This document shows, piece after piece, positions 41,668 through 50,400 of a DNA stretch of 64,000 nt; positions within the stretch are counted from its first letter, which is position 1, and the number at the start of each line of letters is the position of its first letter. This stretch comes from Mesorhizobium helmanticense (lineage in GTDB: Bacteria > Pseudomonadota > Alphaproteobacteria > Rhizobiales > Rhizobiaceae). Location: NCBI RefSeq assembly GCF_003034915.1, contig NZ_PZJX01000026.1, positions 62,001 through 126,000 of the forward strand, read 5' to 3'. Below the pieces are notes generated by a model, which worked only from the letters and a program-made list of their open reading frames with translations, made no database searches and was not told the origin of the DNA. Made by a program: the position numbers and the translations under genes.

Positions 41668-42132
41668 TCAGACGGCCTCGACGGTCAGCTCCAGATCCGT
41701 ATCGGCGGCGCCGGTTACGCGCACCTGCGTGCCGGCCGGCAGATCCGGGCCCGAAACGCGCCACAGCGTGTCGCCCAGGCGGATGCGGCCGCGGCCGTTC
41801 TTGATCGGCTCGGCCAGCGTCGCCATCCTGCCGACCATCTGCGCGCCGCGACGGTTGAGCAGCGGCTGGTCGGTCGGGTCATGGCGCCCGCCCATCAGTT
41901 TCTTGCCGAGATAGGCCGATATCAGCGACAAGGCGAGGAAGGCGAGAACCTGAATTTGCCAGGTCCAGAAGCCTGCGTCCCAGATAAGCAAGGAGACCGC
42001 GCCGATCAGCAGCGCGGCGATGCCAATCCACAGCATGAAGACGCCCGGCGCGACAATTTCCATCGCCAGGAGCACGAAGCCGAGAACCATCCAGTTCCAG
42101 GGACCGAGTTCGGAAATGATACGGTCGAACAT
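41668..42132 (-). CDS. NfeD-family membrane protein
   Basis: 154 residues: three or four hydrophobic segments (WMVLGFVLLAMEIVAPGVFMLWIG, LLIGAVSLLIW, ILAFLALSLISAYLG) and a C-terminal OB-fold (GRIRLGDTLWRVSGPDLPAGTQVRV). NfeD proteins act with SPFH partners, and the SPFH gene ends 10 bp upstream. The start at 42132 (MFDRIISELGPW) is chosen because the open frame before it overlaps the SPFH coding sequence. Confidence 0.92.
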   Translation of the reverse strand: MFDRIISELGPWNWMVLGFVLLAMEIVAPGVFMLWIGIAALLIGAVSLLIWDAGFWTWQIQVLAFLALSLISAYLGKKLMGGRHDPTDQPLLNRRGAQMVGRMATLAEPIKNGRGRIRLGDTLWRVSGPDLPAGTQVRVTGAADTDLELTVEAV

Positions 42133-42142
42133 GGGATCGGCC

Positions 42143-43093
42143 TCAATTTTCGCGTGGGCGAACCACCGGCGGGCGGGCCGCCTGCCGCTGCGTGCCGGTG
42201 GAATCCTCGCCCCTGAAGACCTCCCTGGCGATCTCGCCAATGCCGCCGAGCGTACCAATAAGCGATGAAGCTTCCATCGGCATCAATACGACCTTGCTGT
42301 TTGTGGCAGAACCGATCTTGGCCAACGCTTCGGTGTATTTCAGCGCGACGAAATAGTTGAGCGCCTGCACGTCGCCCTTGGCGATCGCCTCCGACACCAC
42401 CTGTGTGGCACGAGCTTCGGCCTCGGCCGAGCGTTCGCGCGCCTCGGCGTCGCGGAAGGCGGCTTCCCTGCGGCCCTCGGCCTCCAGGATCTGCGACTGC
42501 TTGAGACCTTCGGCGTCGAGGATCTGCGCGCGCTTGTTGCGTTCGGCCATCATCTGGCGGCCCATCGATTCGACAAGATTGGCCGGCGGATTGATGTCCT
42601 TGATCTCGACGCGGGTGATCTTGATACCCCAGGGATGCGCCGCCTCGTCGACGACGCGCAACAGGCGCTCGTTGATCGCGTCGCGGTTCGACAAAAGCTC
42701 GTCGAGGTCCATCGAACCCATCACGGTGCGAATGTTGGTCATCGTCAGGTTGAGGATGGCGTTCTCGAGGCCAGAGACCTGGTAGGCGGCCTGCGCGGCG
42801 TTGAGCACCTGATAGAAGGCGACGCCGTCGACGGCGACGGTGGCGTTGTCGCGGGTGATGATTTCCTGCGTCGGAACGTCGAGCACCTGCTCCATCATGT
42901 TCATCTTGGCGCCGACACGGTCGACGAACGGCACGATGAGGTTGAGACCCGGGCTCAATGTCTTGGTGTAACGGCCGAAGCGTTCGACGGTATAATTGTA
43001 GCCTTGCGGAATTGTCTTGATGCCTTTGAAAAGCACGAGCACGACAAGAGCGACAAGAACAAGAAGCGAAATATCGAAACCACTGAAATCCAT
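42143..43093 (-). CDS. SPFH/band-7 protein (stomatin/QmcA-like)
   Basis: 316 residues with an N-terminal membrane anchor ([19 protein letters not shown]), then the SPFH domain ([40 protein letters not shown]) and a long charged helix ([19 protein letters not shown] and AEARATQV) that drives oligomerisation. It probably organises membrane microdomains or controls FtsH with the NfeD partner. The ATG at 43093 follows GGGAGAGCCAA. Confidence 0.94.
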   Translation of the reverse strand: MDFSGFDISLLVLVALVVLVLFKGIKTIPQGYNYTVERFGRYTKTLSPGLNLIVPFVDRVGAKMNMMEQVLDVPTQEIITRDNATVAVDGVAFYQVLNAAQAAYQVSGLENAILNLTMTNIRTVMGSMDLDELLSNRDAINERLLRVVDEAAHPWGIKITRVEIKDINPPANLVESMGRQMMAERNKRAQILDAEGLKQSQILEAEGRREAAFRDAEARERSAEAEARATQVVSEAIAKGDVQALNYFVALKYTEALAKIGSATNSKVVLMPMEASSLIGTLGGIGEIAREVFRGEDSTGTQRQAARPPVVRPREN

Positions 43094-43220
43094 TTGGCTC
43101 TCCCTCAGACGCCTGCGCAACCAGCCGCATCAAACACTTAAGTGTGTTTCAGGAACGTTACAATCAGGTGATCGTCGATTGTGGCGCATGGCGGCACGGG
43201 CCGTCGGCTCAGCTGCTCGC

Positions 43221-44285
43221 TCAGACCCAGCCCGACAGTTCGCGCCGCACCATCGCCTCGATCACCGCCATCCCCTCGGCACTGTCGTTGAGACAAGGGA
43301 TGTGCGCGAATTTCTGGCCGCCGGCATGATGGAAGGTTTCGGCCGCCTCGCGGCCGATCTCGTCCAGCGTCTCGATGCAATCGACGGAAAAGCCGGGGTT
43401 GACGATGGCGATCGATTTCACACCTTCCCTGGCCAGTTTCTCGACCGTCTTGTCGGTGTATGGCTGCAGCCATTCCTGGGCGCCGAAGCGCGACTGGAAG
43501 GTGGTGATCAGCTTCTTGTCGCTCCAGCCGAGCCTTTCACGCAGCAGCCGCGTCGTCTTGAGGCAGTGACAGTGATACGGATCACCCTTTTCGAAATAGG
43601 GTTTCGGAATGCCGTGATAGGAGGTTATGACCACCTCCGGTTCGAAATCGAGCCCCGCAAGATGACGCTCGATCGAACGGGCAAGCGCCTCGATATAGAC
43701 CGGCTCGTCGTAATAGGGCGGCACGCTGCGGATCGCCGGGGCACGACGCATCTTCATCAGGGCGCGAAACAACTGGTCATTGGCGGTAGCGGTCGTCGTT
43801 GCCGAGTACTGCGGGTACAGCGGGAAAGAGAGAATGCGGTCGCAGCCTTGCGCGACCAGCCTCTTGGCCACGCTTTCGGTCGAAGGGTTGCCGTAACGCA
43901 TCGCCCAGTCGACGACGACATCGGGCAGGTCGCGCAACGCTTCGGCCAGCTTTTCGGCCTGAGCGCGGGTATAGGTGCGCAACGGCGACTCGTTACGCTC
44001 GTGGTTCCAGATCCTGGCGTAATTGGCGCCTGATTTTTTCGGTCGCGTGGTCAGCACCAGCCCATAGAGGATCGGGTACCAGATCGCCTTGTTGAGCTCG
44101 ATGACGCGCTGATCGGACAGGAACTCCCGGAGGTAGCGCCACATCGGCTTGAAATCGGTGCCGTCGGGCGTGCCAAGATTGACCAGCATGACGCCGATCT
44201 TGCCTGCCTTGACTGGCGGATGTCCGGCCGGCAGCGGGCCGAGGGCTTTTGCGGCCGTGGGATCGACAGGGCTGGAAAGCGTCAT
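43221..44285 (-). CDS. hemH: Ferrochelatase
   Basis: 354 residues; inserts Fe(II) into protoporphyrin IX in the last step of heme synthesis. Typical segments are KIGVMLVNLGTPDGTD, LPLYPQYSATTTAT, ITSYHGIPKPYFEKGDPYH (the conserved His) and FQSRFGAQEWLQPYTD. The ATG follows GGAGACCCCTT. Alphaproteobacterial ferrochelatases are usually of this length. Confidence 0.96.
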   Translation of the reverse strand: MTLSSPVDPTAAKALGPLPAGHPPVKAGKIGVMLVNLGTPDGTDFKPMWRYLREFLSDQRVIELNKAIWYPILYGLVLTTRPKKSGANYARIWNHERNESPLRTYTRAQAEKLAEALRDLPDVVVDWAMRYGNPSTESVAKRLVAQGCDRILSFPLYPQYSATTTATANDQLFRALMKMRRAPAIRSVPPYYDEPVYIEALARSIERHLAGLDFEPEVVITSYHGIPKPYFEKGDPYHCHCLKTTRLLRERLGWSDKKLITTFQSRFGAQEWLQPYTDKTVEKLAREGVKSIAIVNPGFSVDCIETLDEIGREAAETFHHAGGQKFAHIPCLNDSAEGMAVIEAMVRRELSGWV

Positions 44286-44369
44286 AAGGGGTCTCCGGAC
44301 ATCCGCGAAACTAGCGATGCCGTGCGGGTTTTCAATGCAGCGTCTGGCCGCACTTTACCTCAAGAGCAG

Positions 44370-44396
44370 AAAACCCGCCCGGTTTCCCAGGCGGGT
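44370..44396 (-). terminator. Rho-independent terminator after the 5'-nucleotidase gene
   Basis: On the minus strand ACCCGCC pairs with GGCGGGT around a 10-nt loop, followed by TTTTC. Confidence 0.75.
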
Positions 44397-44421
44397 GCCG
44401 TTAATTCGGATTGCCGAAGTG

Positions 44422-46485
44422 CTACTTGCCGGCGGTTGGAATGACCAAGGTTGTGCCGATCGGGAGATGGCGCGGCTCATAGCCCTTGTTGGCGCCGGAG
44501 ATCAGTTTCCACTTGGTGCCGTCGCCATAGGCCTTCACCGCCAGATCCCAATAGGTATCGCCGGCAACGATCACATGGCTGCTTTCGGCCGGCGCGGCCT
44601 CGGCTGGCTTTGCCGGTTCGGCCGGTGCTGGAGCTGTCTCCGCAGGGGCGGGGGCCGGCGTAGCCTCTGCCGGCGCAGGCGTCGCCGGAGCTGGTGTTGT
44701 TTCTGCAGACACGCTTGGCGGCGTCGTGGCGATATCGCCAGAACCGGCCGGCAATGCAGGCATCGCCGGTTCAGCGGGTGCTGCCGGCTCCGCCGGTTTC
44801 GCCGGCGCGGCCGGAGCAGGCTCCGCCGGCTTGGCTGGTTCAGCAGCCGGCGCCGCGGGAGCAGCCGCAACGTTCGCCGCGATCTCGGTGACGCGGCCAT
44901 CGAGCTTCGGCGTATAGGGCCGGTGCGTGCCAAGATAATCGGCGACCACCTGTTCGAGGCCCGGACCATAGTCGTAGGCGTTCTTGGCCTTGTCGGCGAA
45001 GATCTTGTAGCCGTCGCCGCCCTGGCGGACATAGTTGTTGGTGGCGACCAGATAATCCTTGTCCGGATTGATCGGCGTCCAGGCGCCGCCTTCCATGACC
45101 TCGACCGACTTGACGCGACCGGCATTGGGCGCGACCGATTTGTCGAACGAATATTTCAGGCCGGCAACCTGCGGGAAGCGGCCGGCGCCGTCCTCGACCT
45201 GGCTGAGGCCGCTTTCGAGCCCGGCGACCAGGTCCTTGCCGGAAATCTGGAAGGTCGCCAGCGTGTTCTGGAACGGCAGCACGGTCAGCACCTCGCCCAT
45301 GGTGACGGTGCCCTGGTCGATCGAGGCGCGCAGGCCGCCGCCATTCGAGATGACGATCTCGACGCCCTGGCCCTTGACGCGGTCGAGAATGGCGTCGGAG
45401 ACGAGATTGCCCATCTCGCATTCGCGGGTGCGGCAATTCTCGCGGCTGCCGTCGATCGCCTTGGTGGTCTCGGCGACTTCCTTGTTCTTCAAGGCCTCGA
45501 TCGGCGCGCCGAGTTCCTTTATGCGTGCAAGCACGGCGGGATCGGGGGTGATCGACTTGTCGAGATAGATCGGATCGCCACTGGCCTGCTTGACGACGCC
45601 ATTGTCGTCGAACACGACTTTGAACTCGCCGAGATATTTCGAATAGGACGCCGCCTGGACGACGGGTACCTTGTAGCCGTCCGGATTGTCGACCATCGTC
45701 GGGTAGGGGCCTTCGGCCTTCGGGTCGGTGTTGGACAGCAGTGAATGGCTGTGGCCGCCGACCACCACGTCGACACCCGGGATCTTGGCGATGACATCGC
45801 GCTCGCGCCTGTAGCCGATATGGGTGACGGCGATGATCTTGTTGACGCCTTGCGCTTTCAGCTTCTCGACCTCTGATGTGATCGACTTGACGTCGTCCTC
45901 GATGGTGATATTCGGGCCGGGGGTGGCCAGTTCCGGCGTGTCGTTGGTGACCGCGCCGATGATGCCGATCTTCTGGCCGCCGACTTCGACGACGATCGAC
46001 GGTTTGACGCGGTCGCCGAGCTTGGACTGCGCATTGGCCTTCACATTGGCGCCGAGCACCGGAAACTTGATCATGTCGAGGAACGGCGCGAGCGCGGCCT
46101 CGCCATCGTCGAACTCGTGGTTGCCGAGTTCCATGGCGTCGAATTTCATCTGGTTGAGGAACTCGCCTTCGACCTTGCCCTTGTAGGTCGTGTAGAAGAG
46201 CGAGCCCTGGAAATTGTCGCCGGCGCTGAGCAGCAGCACGTTCTGGCCTTCGAGTTTCTTGCGTTCCTGGGCGATCGCCGTGATCAAGCGCCCGGCGCCG
46301 CCGATGCACTCGCCTTTGGTCTCTTCCTCGGCCGAGCAGGTCGATTCATATTTGTTGTTGCCTTCGATGCGGCTGTGCCAGTCGTTGATGTGCAGGATGT
46401 TCAGCGTGTAGTCGGCAAAGGATGCCCCGGCCGACAGGCCAAGCGTGGACGCCGACAGGGCGGCAATGGCAGCGATCTTCTTCAT
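44422..46485 (-). CDS. Periplasmic 5'-nucleotidase/metallophosphatase with C-terminal LysM
   Basis: 687 residues. Signal peptide (cleavage near ASFADYTL), calcineurin-like metallophosphatase domain (LNILHINDWHSRIEG, ELGNHEFDDGE, VVVGGHSHSLL), 5'-nucleotidase C-terminal domain (VISNGGGLRASIDQGTVTMG, VLPFQNTLATFQI), a long Ala/Pro linker and a final LysM (VIVAGDTYWDLAVKAYGDG to LPIGTTLVIPT). It likely hydrolyses nucleotides or UDP-sugars in the periplasm while bound to peptidoglycan. The start at 46485 follows GGGAGACAAATA; a longer open frame to 46590 is not used. Confidence 0.92.
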   Translation of the reverse strand: MKKIAAIAALSASTLGLSAGASFADYTLNILHINDWHSRIEGNNKYESTCSAEEETKGECIGGAGRLITAIAQERKKLEGQNVLLLSAGDNFQGSLFYTTYKGKVEGEFLNQMKFDAMELGNHEFDDGEAALAPFLDMIKFPVLGANVKANAQSKLGDRVKPSIVVEVGGQKIGIIGAVTNDTPELATPGPNITIEDDVKSITSEVEKLKAQGVNKIIAVTHIGYRRERDVIAKIPGVDVVVGGHSHSLLSNTDPKAEGPYPTMVDNPDGYKVPVVQAASYSKYLGEFKVVFDDNGVVKQASGDPIYLDKSITPDPAVLARIKELGAPIEALKNKEVAETTKAIDGSRENCRTRECEMGNLVSDAILDRVKGQGVEIVISNGGGLRASIDQGTVTMGEVLTVLPFQNTLATFQISGKDLVAGLESGLSQVEDGAGRFPQVAGLKYSFDKSVAPNAGRVKSVEVMEGGAWTPINPDKDYLVATNNYVRQGGDGYKIFADKAKNAYDYGPGLEQVVADYLGTHRPYTPKLDGRVTEIAANVAAAPAAPAAEPAKPAEPAPAAPAKPAEPAAPAEPAMPALPAGSGDIATTPPSVSAETTPAPATPAPAEATPAPAPAETAPAPAEPAKPAEAAPAESSHVIVAGDTYWDLAVKAYGDGTKWKLISGANKGYEPRHLPIGTTLVIPTAGK

Positions 46486-46618
46486 TATTTGTCTCCCGGG
46501 TGACCTGATCAAGCGTTTAACGCCCTTGCTTGACTGGAGCATAACAGCCAGCTTTTTCGTCATGTTCACATCGCGTTTCGGTCGATGCAAGCGGAATCGG
46601 GATCAGCTTTGCCGGCGC

Positions 46619-46650
46619 AAAAAAGGACGGCGAGCCAAGCTTGCCGTCCC
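46619..46650 (-). terminator. Rho-independent terminator after the Omp10-family gene
   Basis: On the minus strand GGACGGC and GCCGTCC pair around an 11-nt loop, followed by six T residues. Confidence 0.88.
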
Positions 46651-46676
46651 TTTATGGAAGCAATTCAGTACAGCGC

Positions 46677-47051
46677 TCAGATGCGCCGCGTCAGCACGAA
46701 ATTCTGTCCGCTGCCGCTGGTGCAATTGAGCTGCGAGGTGGAGATCAGCAGGCAGTTGAAGCTGATCGGCGTCTGGCGGATCAGCGAGGTGCCATGGATC
46801 TCGACCGAAGTGCCGCTGGTCATGGTGTAGCTGCCATCGGCAAGCTTCTGGCCGGTATCGGTGGCGACGGTCTTGAAGCTGCCGCCGGCAAAGGTCGACA
46901 ACCCCGTGCCCTGCGCATCGATCCAGGAGCCTTCGACTCCCTTTGAAGAGATTGCCGGCGGCTCGCTCGGGCCGGTGGTGGTGCAGGCCGCCAAGGCGAC
47001 GGCTGTGGCCGCGGCAATGCCGGCCGAAAGCAATTTTCGCGCGATCGTCAT
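46677..47051 (-). CDS. Omp10-family outer-membrane lipoprotein
   Basis: 124 residues. A lipobox ends the signal sequence (TAVALAACTTTGPSEPP; the Cys would be lipidated). The mature part (GVEGSWIDAQGTGLSTFAGG, ISFNCLLISTSQLNCTSGSG) closely resembles Brucella Omp10 as I recall it, including two Cys. It is probably a surface lipoprotein related to protease-inhibitor-like Omp19/Inh folds. The start at 47051 follows GGAGAGGGTTTTTC. Confidence 0.85.
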   Translation of the reverse strand: MTIARKLLSAGIAAATAVALAACTTTGPSEPPAISSKGVEGSWIDAQGTGLSTFAGGSFKTVATDTGQKLADGSYTMTSGTSVEIHGTSLIRQTPISFNCLLISTSQLNCTSGSGQNFVLTRRI

Positions 47052-47069
47052 GAAAAACCCTCTCCTCGA

Positions 47070-47163
47070 GCATCGGACCGAAAATCTGTTCGATTTTCGG
47101 AAAGCACGATGCGTACATCCAAAGTGCTGGAGCGTACTTTCCAATGGACGCACATCGCTCCAG
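47070..47163. repeat. Intergenic palindromic repeat, copy 3
   Basis: GCATCG/CGATGC ends (47070 and 47107) enclose CCGAAAATC/CGATTTTCGG; then CTGGAGCG (47127-47134) pairs with CGCTCCAG (47156-47163). Same layout as copy 4 in inverse orientation. It lies upstream of the Omp10-family gene. Confidence 0.78.
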
Positions 47164-47228
47164 GCCGCTTCCTTCAATCGCCCGATTTCCGGGCGATTGC
47201 AAGGCGGTGCGGTATGCTCGTGGGAGCG

Positions 47229-48674
47229 CTATCGAACGAGGATGTTGCGGAATTGCCACGGGTCGTTTTTGTCGAGATCTTCCGGGAACAGGCCGGGGCG
47301 ATTATCGAGCGGCGTCCAGTCGGTATAGTAGCCCTTGACCGGTCCGAGATAGGGGGACTGCACTTCCAGGCAGCGCTTGTAATCCATCTCGTCGGCCTCG
47401 ACGATGCCGGCTTCAGGATTTTCCAGCGCCCAGACCATGCCGGCCAGCACCGCCGAGGTAACCTGCATGCCGGTCGCGTTCTGGTAGGGCGCCAGCTTGC
47501 GCGCCTCTGCCAGCGACAATTGCGAGCCGTACCAATAGGCGTTCTTGTCGTGGCCGTAGAGCAGCACGCCGAGCTCGTCGACGCCGTCGACCAGCTCGTT
47601 CTCGTCGAGCACGTGGTAAGCGGCCTGCGGCTTGCCGGCGGCGCCGAAGATCTCGTGCATCGACAGCACGGCATCGTTGCAGGGATGGTAGGCGTAGTGG
47701 CAAGTTGGCCGGTAATGCACCTTGCCCTTCTTGCCGCGCACGGTGAAGAAATCGGCGATCGAGATCGCCTCATTGTGCGTTACCAGGAAGCCGTATTGCG
47801 GCCCCGGCGTCGGGCACCAGCTGCGCACACGGGTGTTGGCGCCGGGCTGCTCCAGATAGATCGCGGCCTTGGAGCCATGCTTGTGCTTCCTGGCGTTCTT
47901 GGGCATCCACTTCTCATGCGTGCCCCAGCCAAGCTCGGCCGGCTGCATGCCTTCCGAAACGAAGCCCTCGACCGACCAGGTGTTCCAGAACACGTCCATC
48001 GGCTTCGGCTTCTTGGTGCGCTGGGTGTCACGCTCGGCGATGTGGATGCCCTTGACGCCGGCCTTCTTCATCAGTTTGGCCCAACCCTCGCGATCGGTCT
48101 CGGCCGGTTCGGAAAATTCCAGCCCGAGATCGGTGGCGAGGTTAAGGAGCGCCTGCTTGACGAACCATGAAACCATACCGGGATTGGCGCCGCAGGTGGA
48201 GATCGCGGTCGTTCCGCCGGGATGCTTATGCTTTTCCTCGATCAACGCTTCGCGCAATGCATAGTTGGTGCGGCTGGCATTGTCGGCCTCGGCGTCGAAG
48301 TAGAACCCGAGCCATGGCTCGACGACGGTGTCGATGTAGAGCACGCCGAGCTTGCGGCAAAGCCGCATCAAGTCCACCGATCCGGTGTCGACCGATAGGT
48401 TGACGCAGAAGCCCTGGCCGCCGCCCTTGGTCAGAAGCGGCGTCAAAAGCTTCTTGTAGTTCTTCTGCGTTACCGCTTCCTGGACGAAGGCGATGCCGCG
48501 ATCGTCGAGCAGCTTACGATCGGTATCGCGCGGGTCGACGACCGTCATGCGCGACTTGTCGAACTTGAAATGGCGTTCGATCAGCGGCAGCGTTCCCCGT
48601 CCGATCGAGCCGAAGCCGATCATCACGACAGGGCCGGTGATTTCACCGTAAACGGGCCAGTTTTCATTCGCCAT
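47229..48674 (-). CDS. hss: Homospermidine synthase
   Basis: 481 residues of the saccharopine-dehydrogenase-like bacterial family. It makes sym-homospermidine from putrescine with NAD, the dominant polyamine of rhizobia. The Rossmann motif is VMIGFGSIGRGTLPLIERHF; other recognisable parts are VVEPWLGFYFDAEAD, STCGANPGMVSWFVKQALL and LVTHNEAISIADFFT. The start at 48674 (MANENWPVYGE) is supported by GAGGAG upstream. Intact and of normal length. Confidence 0.95.
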   Translation of the reverse strand: MANENWPVYGEITGPVVMIGFGSIGRGTLPLIERHFKFDKSRMTVVDPRDTDRKLLDDRGIAFVQEAVTQKNYKKLLTPLLTKGGGQGFCVNLSVDTGSVDLMRLCRKLGVLYIDTVVEPWLGFYFDAEADNASRTNYALREALIEEKHKHPGGTTAISTCGANPGMVSWFVKQALLNLATDLGLEFSEPAETDREGWAKLMKKAGVKGIHIAERDTQRTKKPKPMDVFWNTWSVEGFVSEGMQPAELGWGTHEKWMPKNARKHKHGSKAAIYLEQPGANTRVRSWCPTPGPQYGFLVTHNEAISIADFFTVRGKKGKVHYRPTCHYAYHPCNDAVLSMHEIFGAAGKPQAAYHVLDENELVDGVDELGVLLYGHDKNAYWYGSQLSLAEARKLAPYQNATGMQVTSAVLAGMVWALENPEAGIVEADEMDYKRCLEVQSPYLGPVKGYYTDWTPLDNRPGLFPEDLDKNDPWQFRNILVR

Positions 48675-48785
48675 TTTATCGAACACTCCTCAAAATACAG
48701 GGAAAAATCCGGCATTTTCCGCCGGACGGCCAAGCGCTACACCACAGATCATTGTCATAAACCAGTGAAAAGCGCCAACCGCCGG

Positions 48786-49706
48786 CTAGGCCGCATTCGC
48801 CATGTGGTTAAGGAAGGCAACCAGCCGGTCGCGGTCCGATGTCATGCCCTTGTAGTCGAGTTGGGCCTCGTCGAGGGCCAAGAGTTGCGCGGCGAAAGAT
48901 GCTGCCAGCCTTGCCCGATCGGGATGGCGCGCCAGCACGCTGAGCGGATCGAGATGGATGCGAATGGTGAACAGGACGTCACGCGAGGCGGGAAGTTTCC
49001 TGAGCGTCTGCCGCTCGACACGGATGAAGGCGCGGGCATCGATGTCGCCATCCGGAAATCTGGAGGGGCGGCTGGCGGTGCGGTCGATGCGCTCGAGGTT
49101 CGAGAGGGGATGGTAGAGCGCATCGCCGGCCTGGATCGACCAGTTGTAGCGCTCGACGGCCTGGCCCTGAAGACCGTCGAACATGCGGTTGATAAGGTCG
49201 GCCGGTCGCGTGCCAGGGCCGAAGCCCGGCACCGGTGCGTGGATTTCCTGCAGCGGCCTGCCGAATTTTTCGATCAGCGACCACGAGGATGGAAAGCAGA
49301 GCGAGCCGGCAACCAGCCGCCAGCCACTCTCGTCACGGCGCATCAGGATCAGATCTTCCTGGACAAGCAGCGAGGCTGCGACAAGCGGCGCATCGCTGAA
49401 GCCGCCGGCAGTTCCGGCCTCAGTGCCGATCACCTCGATCCCGGTGCCAGAGCGTCGATAGACGTCCGGATGCTTCGCCAGCAAATGCGCGCCGAGCAGA
49501 TCAAGCACCTCGCGCTGGGCGTCGCGCGTGCTGTCCTCCTCGACAAAGACGCTGCCGGGGATTTCGGTATACAGCCGGCGCTTTTCGGCGAGATGAGGCA
49601 GCAGATGCCCATCGACCTCGATCCAGCTATCGAAGTCGAGCGGCTTCAGCCCGATGGCAAAAAGCTTCGAGGAGCCGTCATAGGGCGTGTGGGCGGGGAT
49701 GCTCAT
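48786..49706 (-). CDS. DUF3445 family protein (heme-dependent oxidative N-demethylase-like)
   Basis: 306 residues. Segments LKPLDFDSWIEVDGHLLPHL, GSLCFPSSWSLIEKFGRPLQ and FIRVERQTLRKLPASRDVLF identify DUF3445, a family that includes an alpha subunit-like heme-dependent oxidative N-demethylase, where the conserved IHAPVP His region binds heme. A separate reductase is not seen nearby. The substrate is unknown. The start is placed at 49706 (MSIPAHTPYDG). Confidence 0.85.
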   Translation of the reverse strand: MSIPAHTPYDGSSKLFAIGLKPLDFDSWIEVDGHLLPHLAEKRRLYTEIPGSVFVEEDSTRDAQREVLDLLGAHLLAKHPDVYRRSGTGIEVIGTEAGTAGGFSDAPLVAASLLVQEDLILMRRDESGWRLVAGSLCFPSSWSLIEKFGRPLQEIHAPVPGFGPGTRPADLINRMFDGLQGQAVERYNWSIQAGDALYHPLSNLERIDRTASRPSRFPDGDIDARAFIRVERQTLRKLPASRDVLFTIRIHLDPLSVLARHPDRARLAASFAAQLLALDEAQLDYKGMTSDRDRLVAFLNHMANAA

Positions 49707-49737
49707 GCCTTTTATATGGGAGCCCAATCGGATCGCG

Positions 49738-50400
49738 TCAGCCCAGCCGCGCCGGGATCAATCCGCGCAGCGAATTGCCGACGAACAGCGCCTTGGCCGA
49801 CTTGAGATCGTCCAAAGTGTAGATCGCTTCTCGGGCGCGGCCTTGATCCAGCAGCTCACCGCGCAGGACACCAGGGAGCAGGCCGCAATCGAGCCGCGGC
49901 GTCGCCAGCGCGCCGTCGCCGAAATCGGCGAAGAGATTTGATATCGTGCCTTCGCAGATTTCGCCGCGTTCGTTGGCCAGCAGCACTTCGTCGGCTCGGC
50001 TGATCAGATATTCGGCGCGCGCCCGCTGGTAGGTTCCGCGGCGGCTGGTCTTGTGGCGCAGCAGCGTATCGTTCGAATCGAGCCGTACCCGCGACAGTTG
50101 CAGCCGCCAGACCTTGTCGGCGGCGAGCGGCTCGAAGGGTACGGCCGACGCCGTCGCCTTGCCATTGCGCGACAGGACGAGGCGTGTGCGCAAGGCGATG
50201 CCAGGCCGGTCGATGACGTTTGTCAGCACCTCGCCGACCTTGCGCGGATCGCAGGCAAAGCCCAGTTCGCTTGCCGAGCCGTAAAGGCGCGCAAGGTGGC
50301 GGTCGAAACGCAGGAAGCCCTGGCCGGGCTCCCAGCGCATGGTCTCGATCAGCTCGAAATCGGCGGCGTTCCCGTCGCGAAGCGCGCTTTCAGCAGACAC
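49738..50400 (-). CDS. pabC: Aminotransferase class IV (4-amino-4-deoxychorismate lyase-like)
   Basis: About 220 residues, PLP-dependent, predicted to release p-aminobenzoate and pyruvate for folate. ELIETMRWEPGQGFLRFDRH starts the fold; a Lys within LLRHKTSRRGTYQRA and NERGEICEGTISNLF are class IV motifs. Translation probably begins at GTG (50400), preceded by AGGAGGAGTATCAGGA, which puts the start inside pabB with a 52-bp overlap. An ATG at 50340 is the alternative. Confidence 0.85.
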   Translation of the reverse strand: MSAESALRDGNAADFELIETMRWEPGQGFLRFDRHLARLYGSASELGFACDPRKVGEVLTNVIDRPGIALRTRLVLSRNGKATASAVPFEPLAADKVWRLQLSRVRLDSNDTLLRHKTSRRGTYQRARAEYLISRADEVLLANERGEICEGTISNLFADFGDGALATPRLDCGLLPGVLRGELLDQGRAREAIYTLDDLKSAKALFVGNSLRGLIPARLG

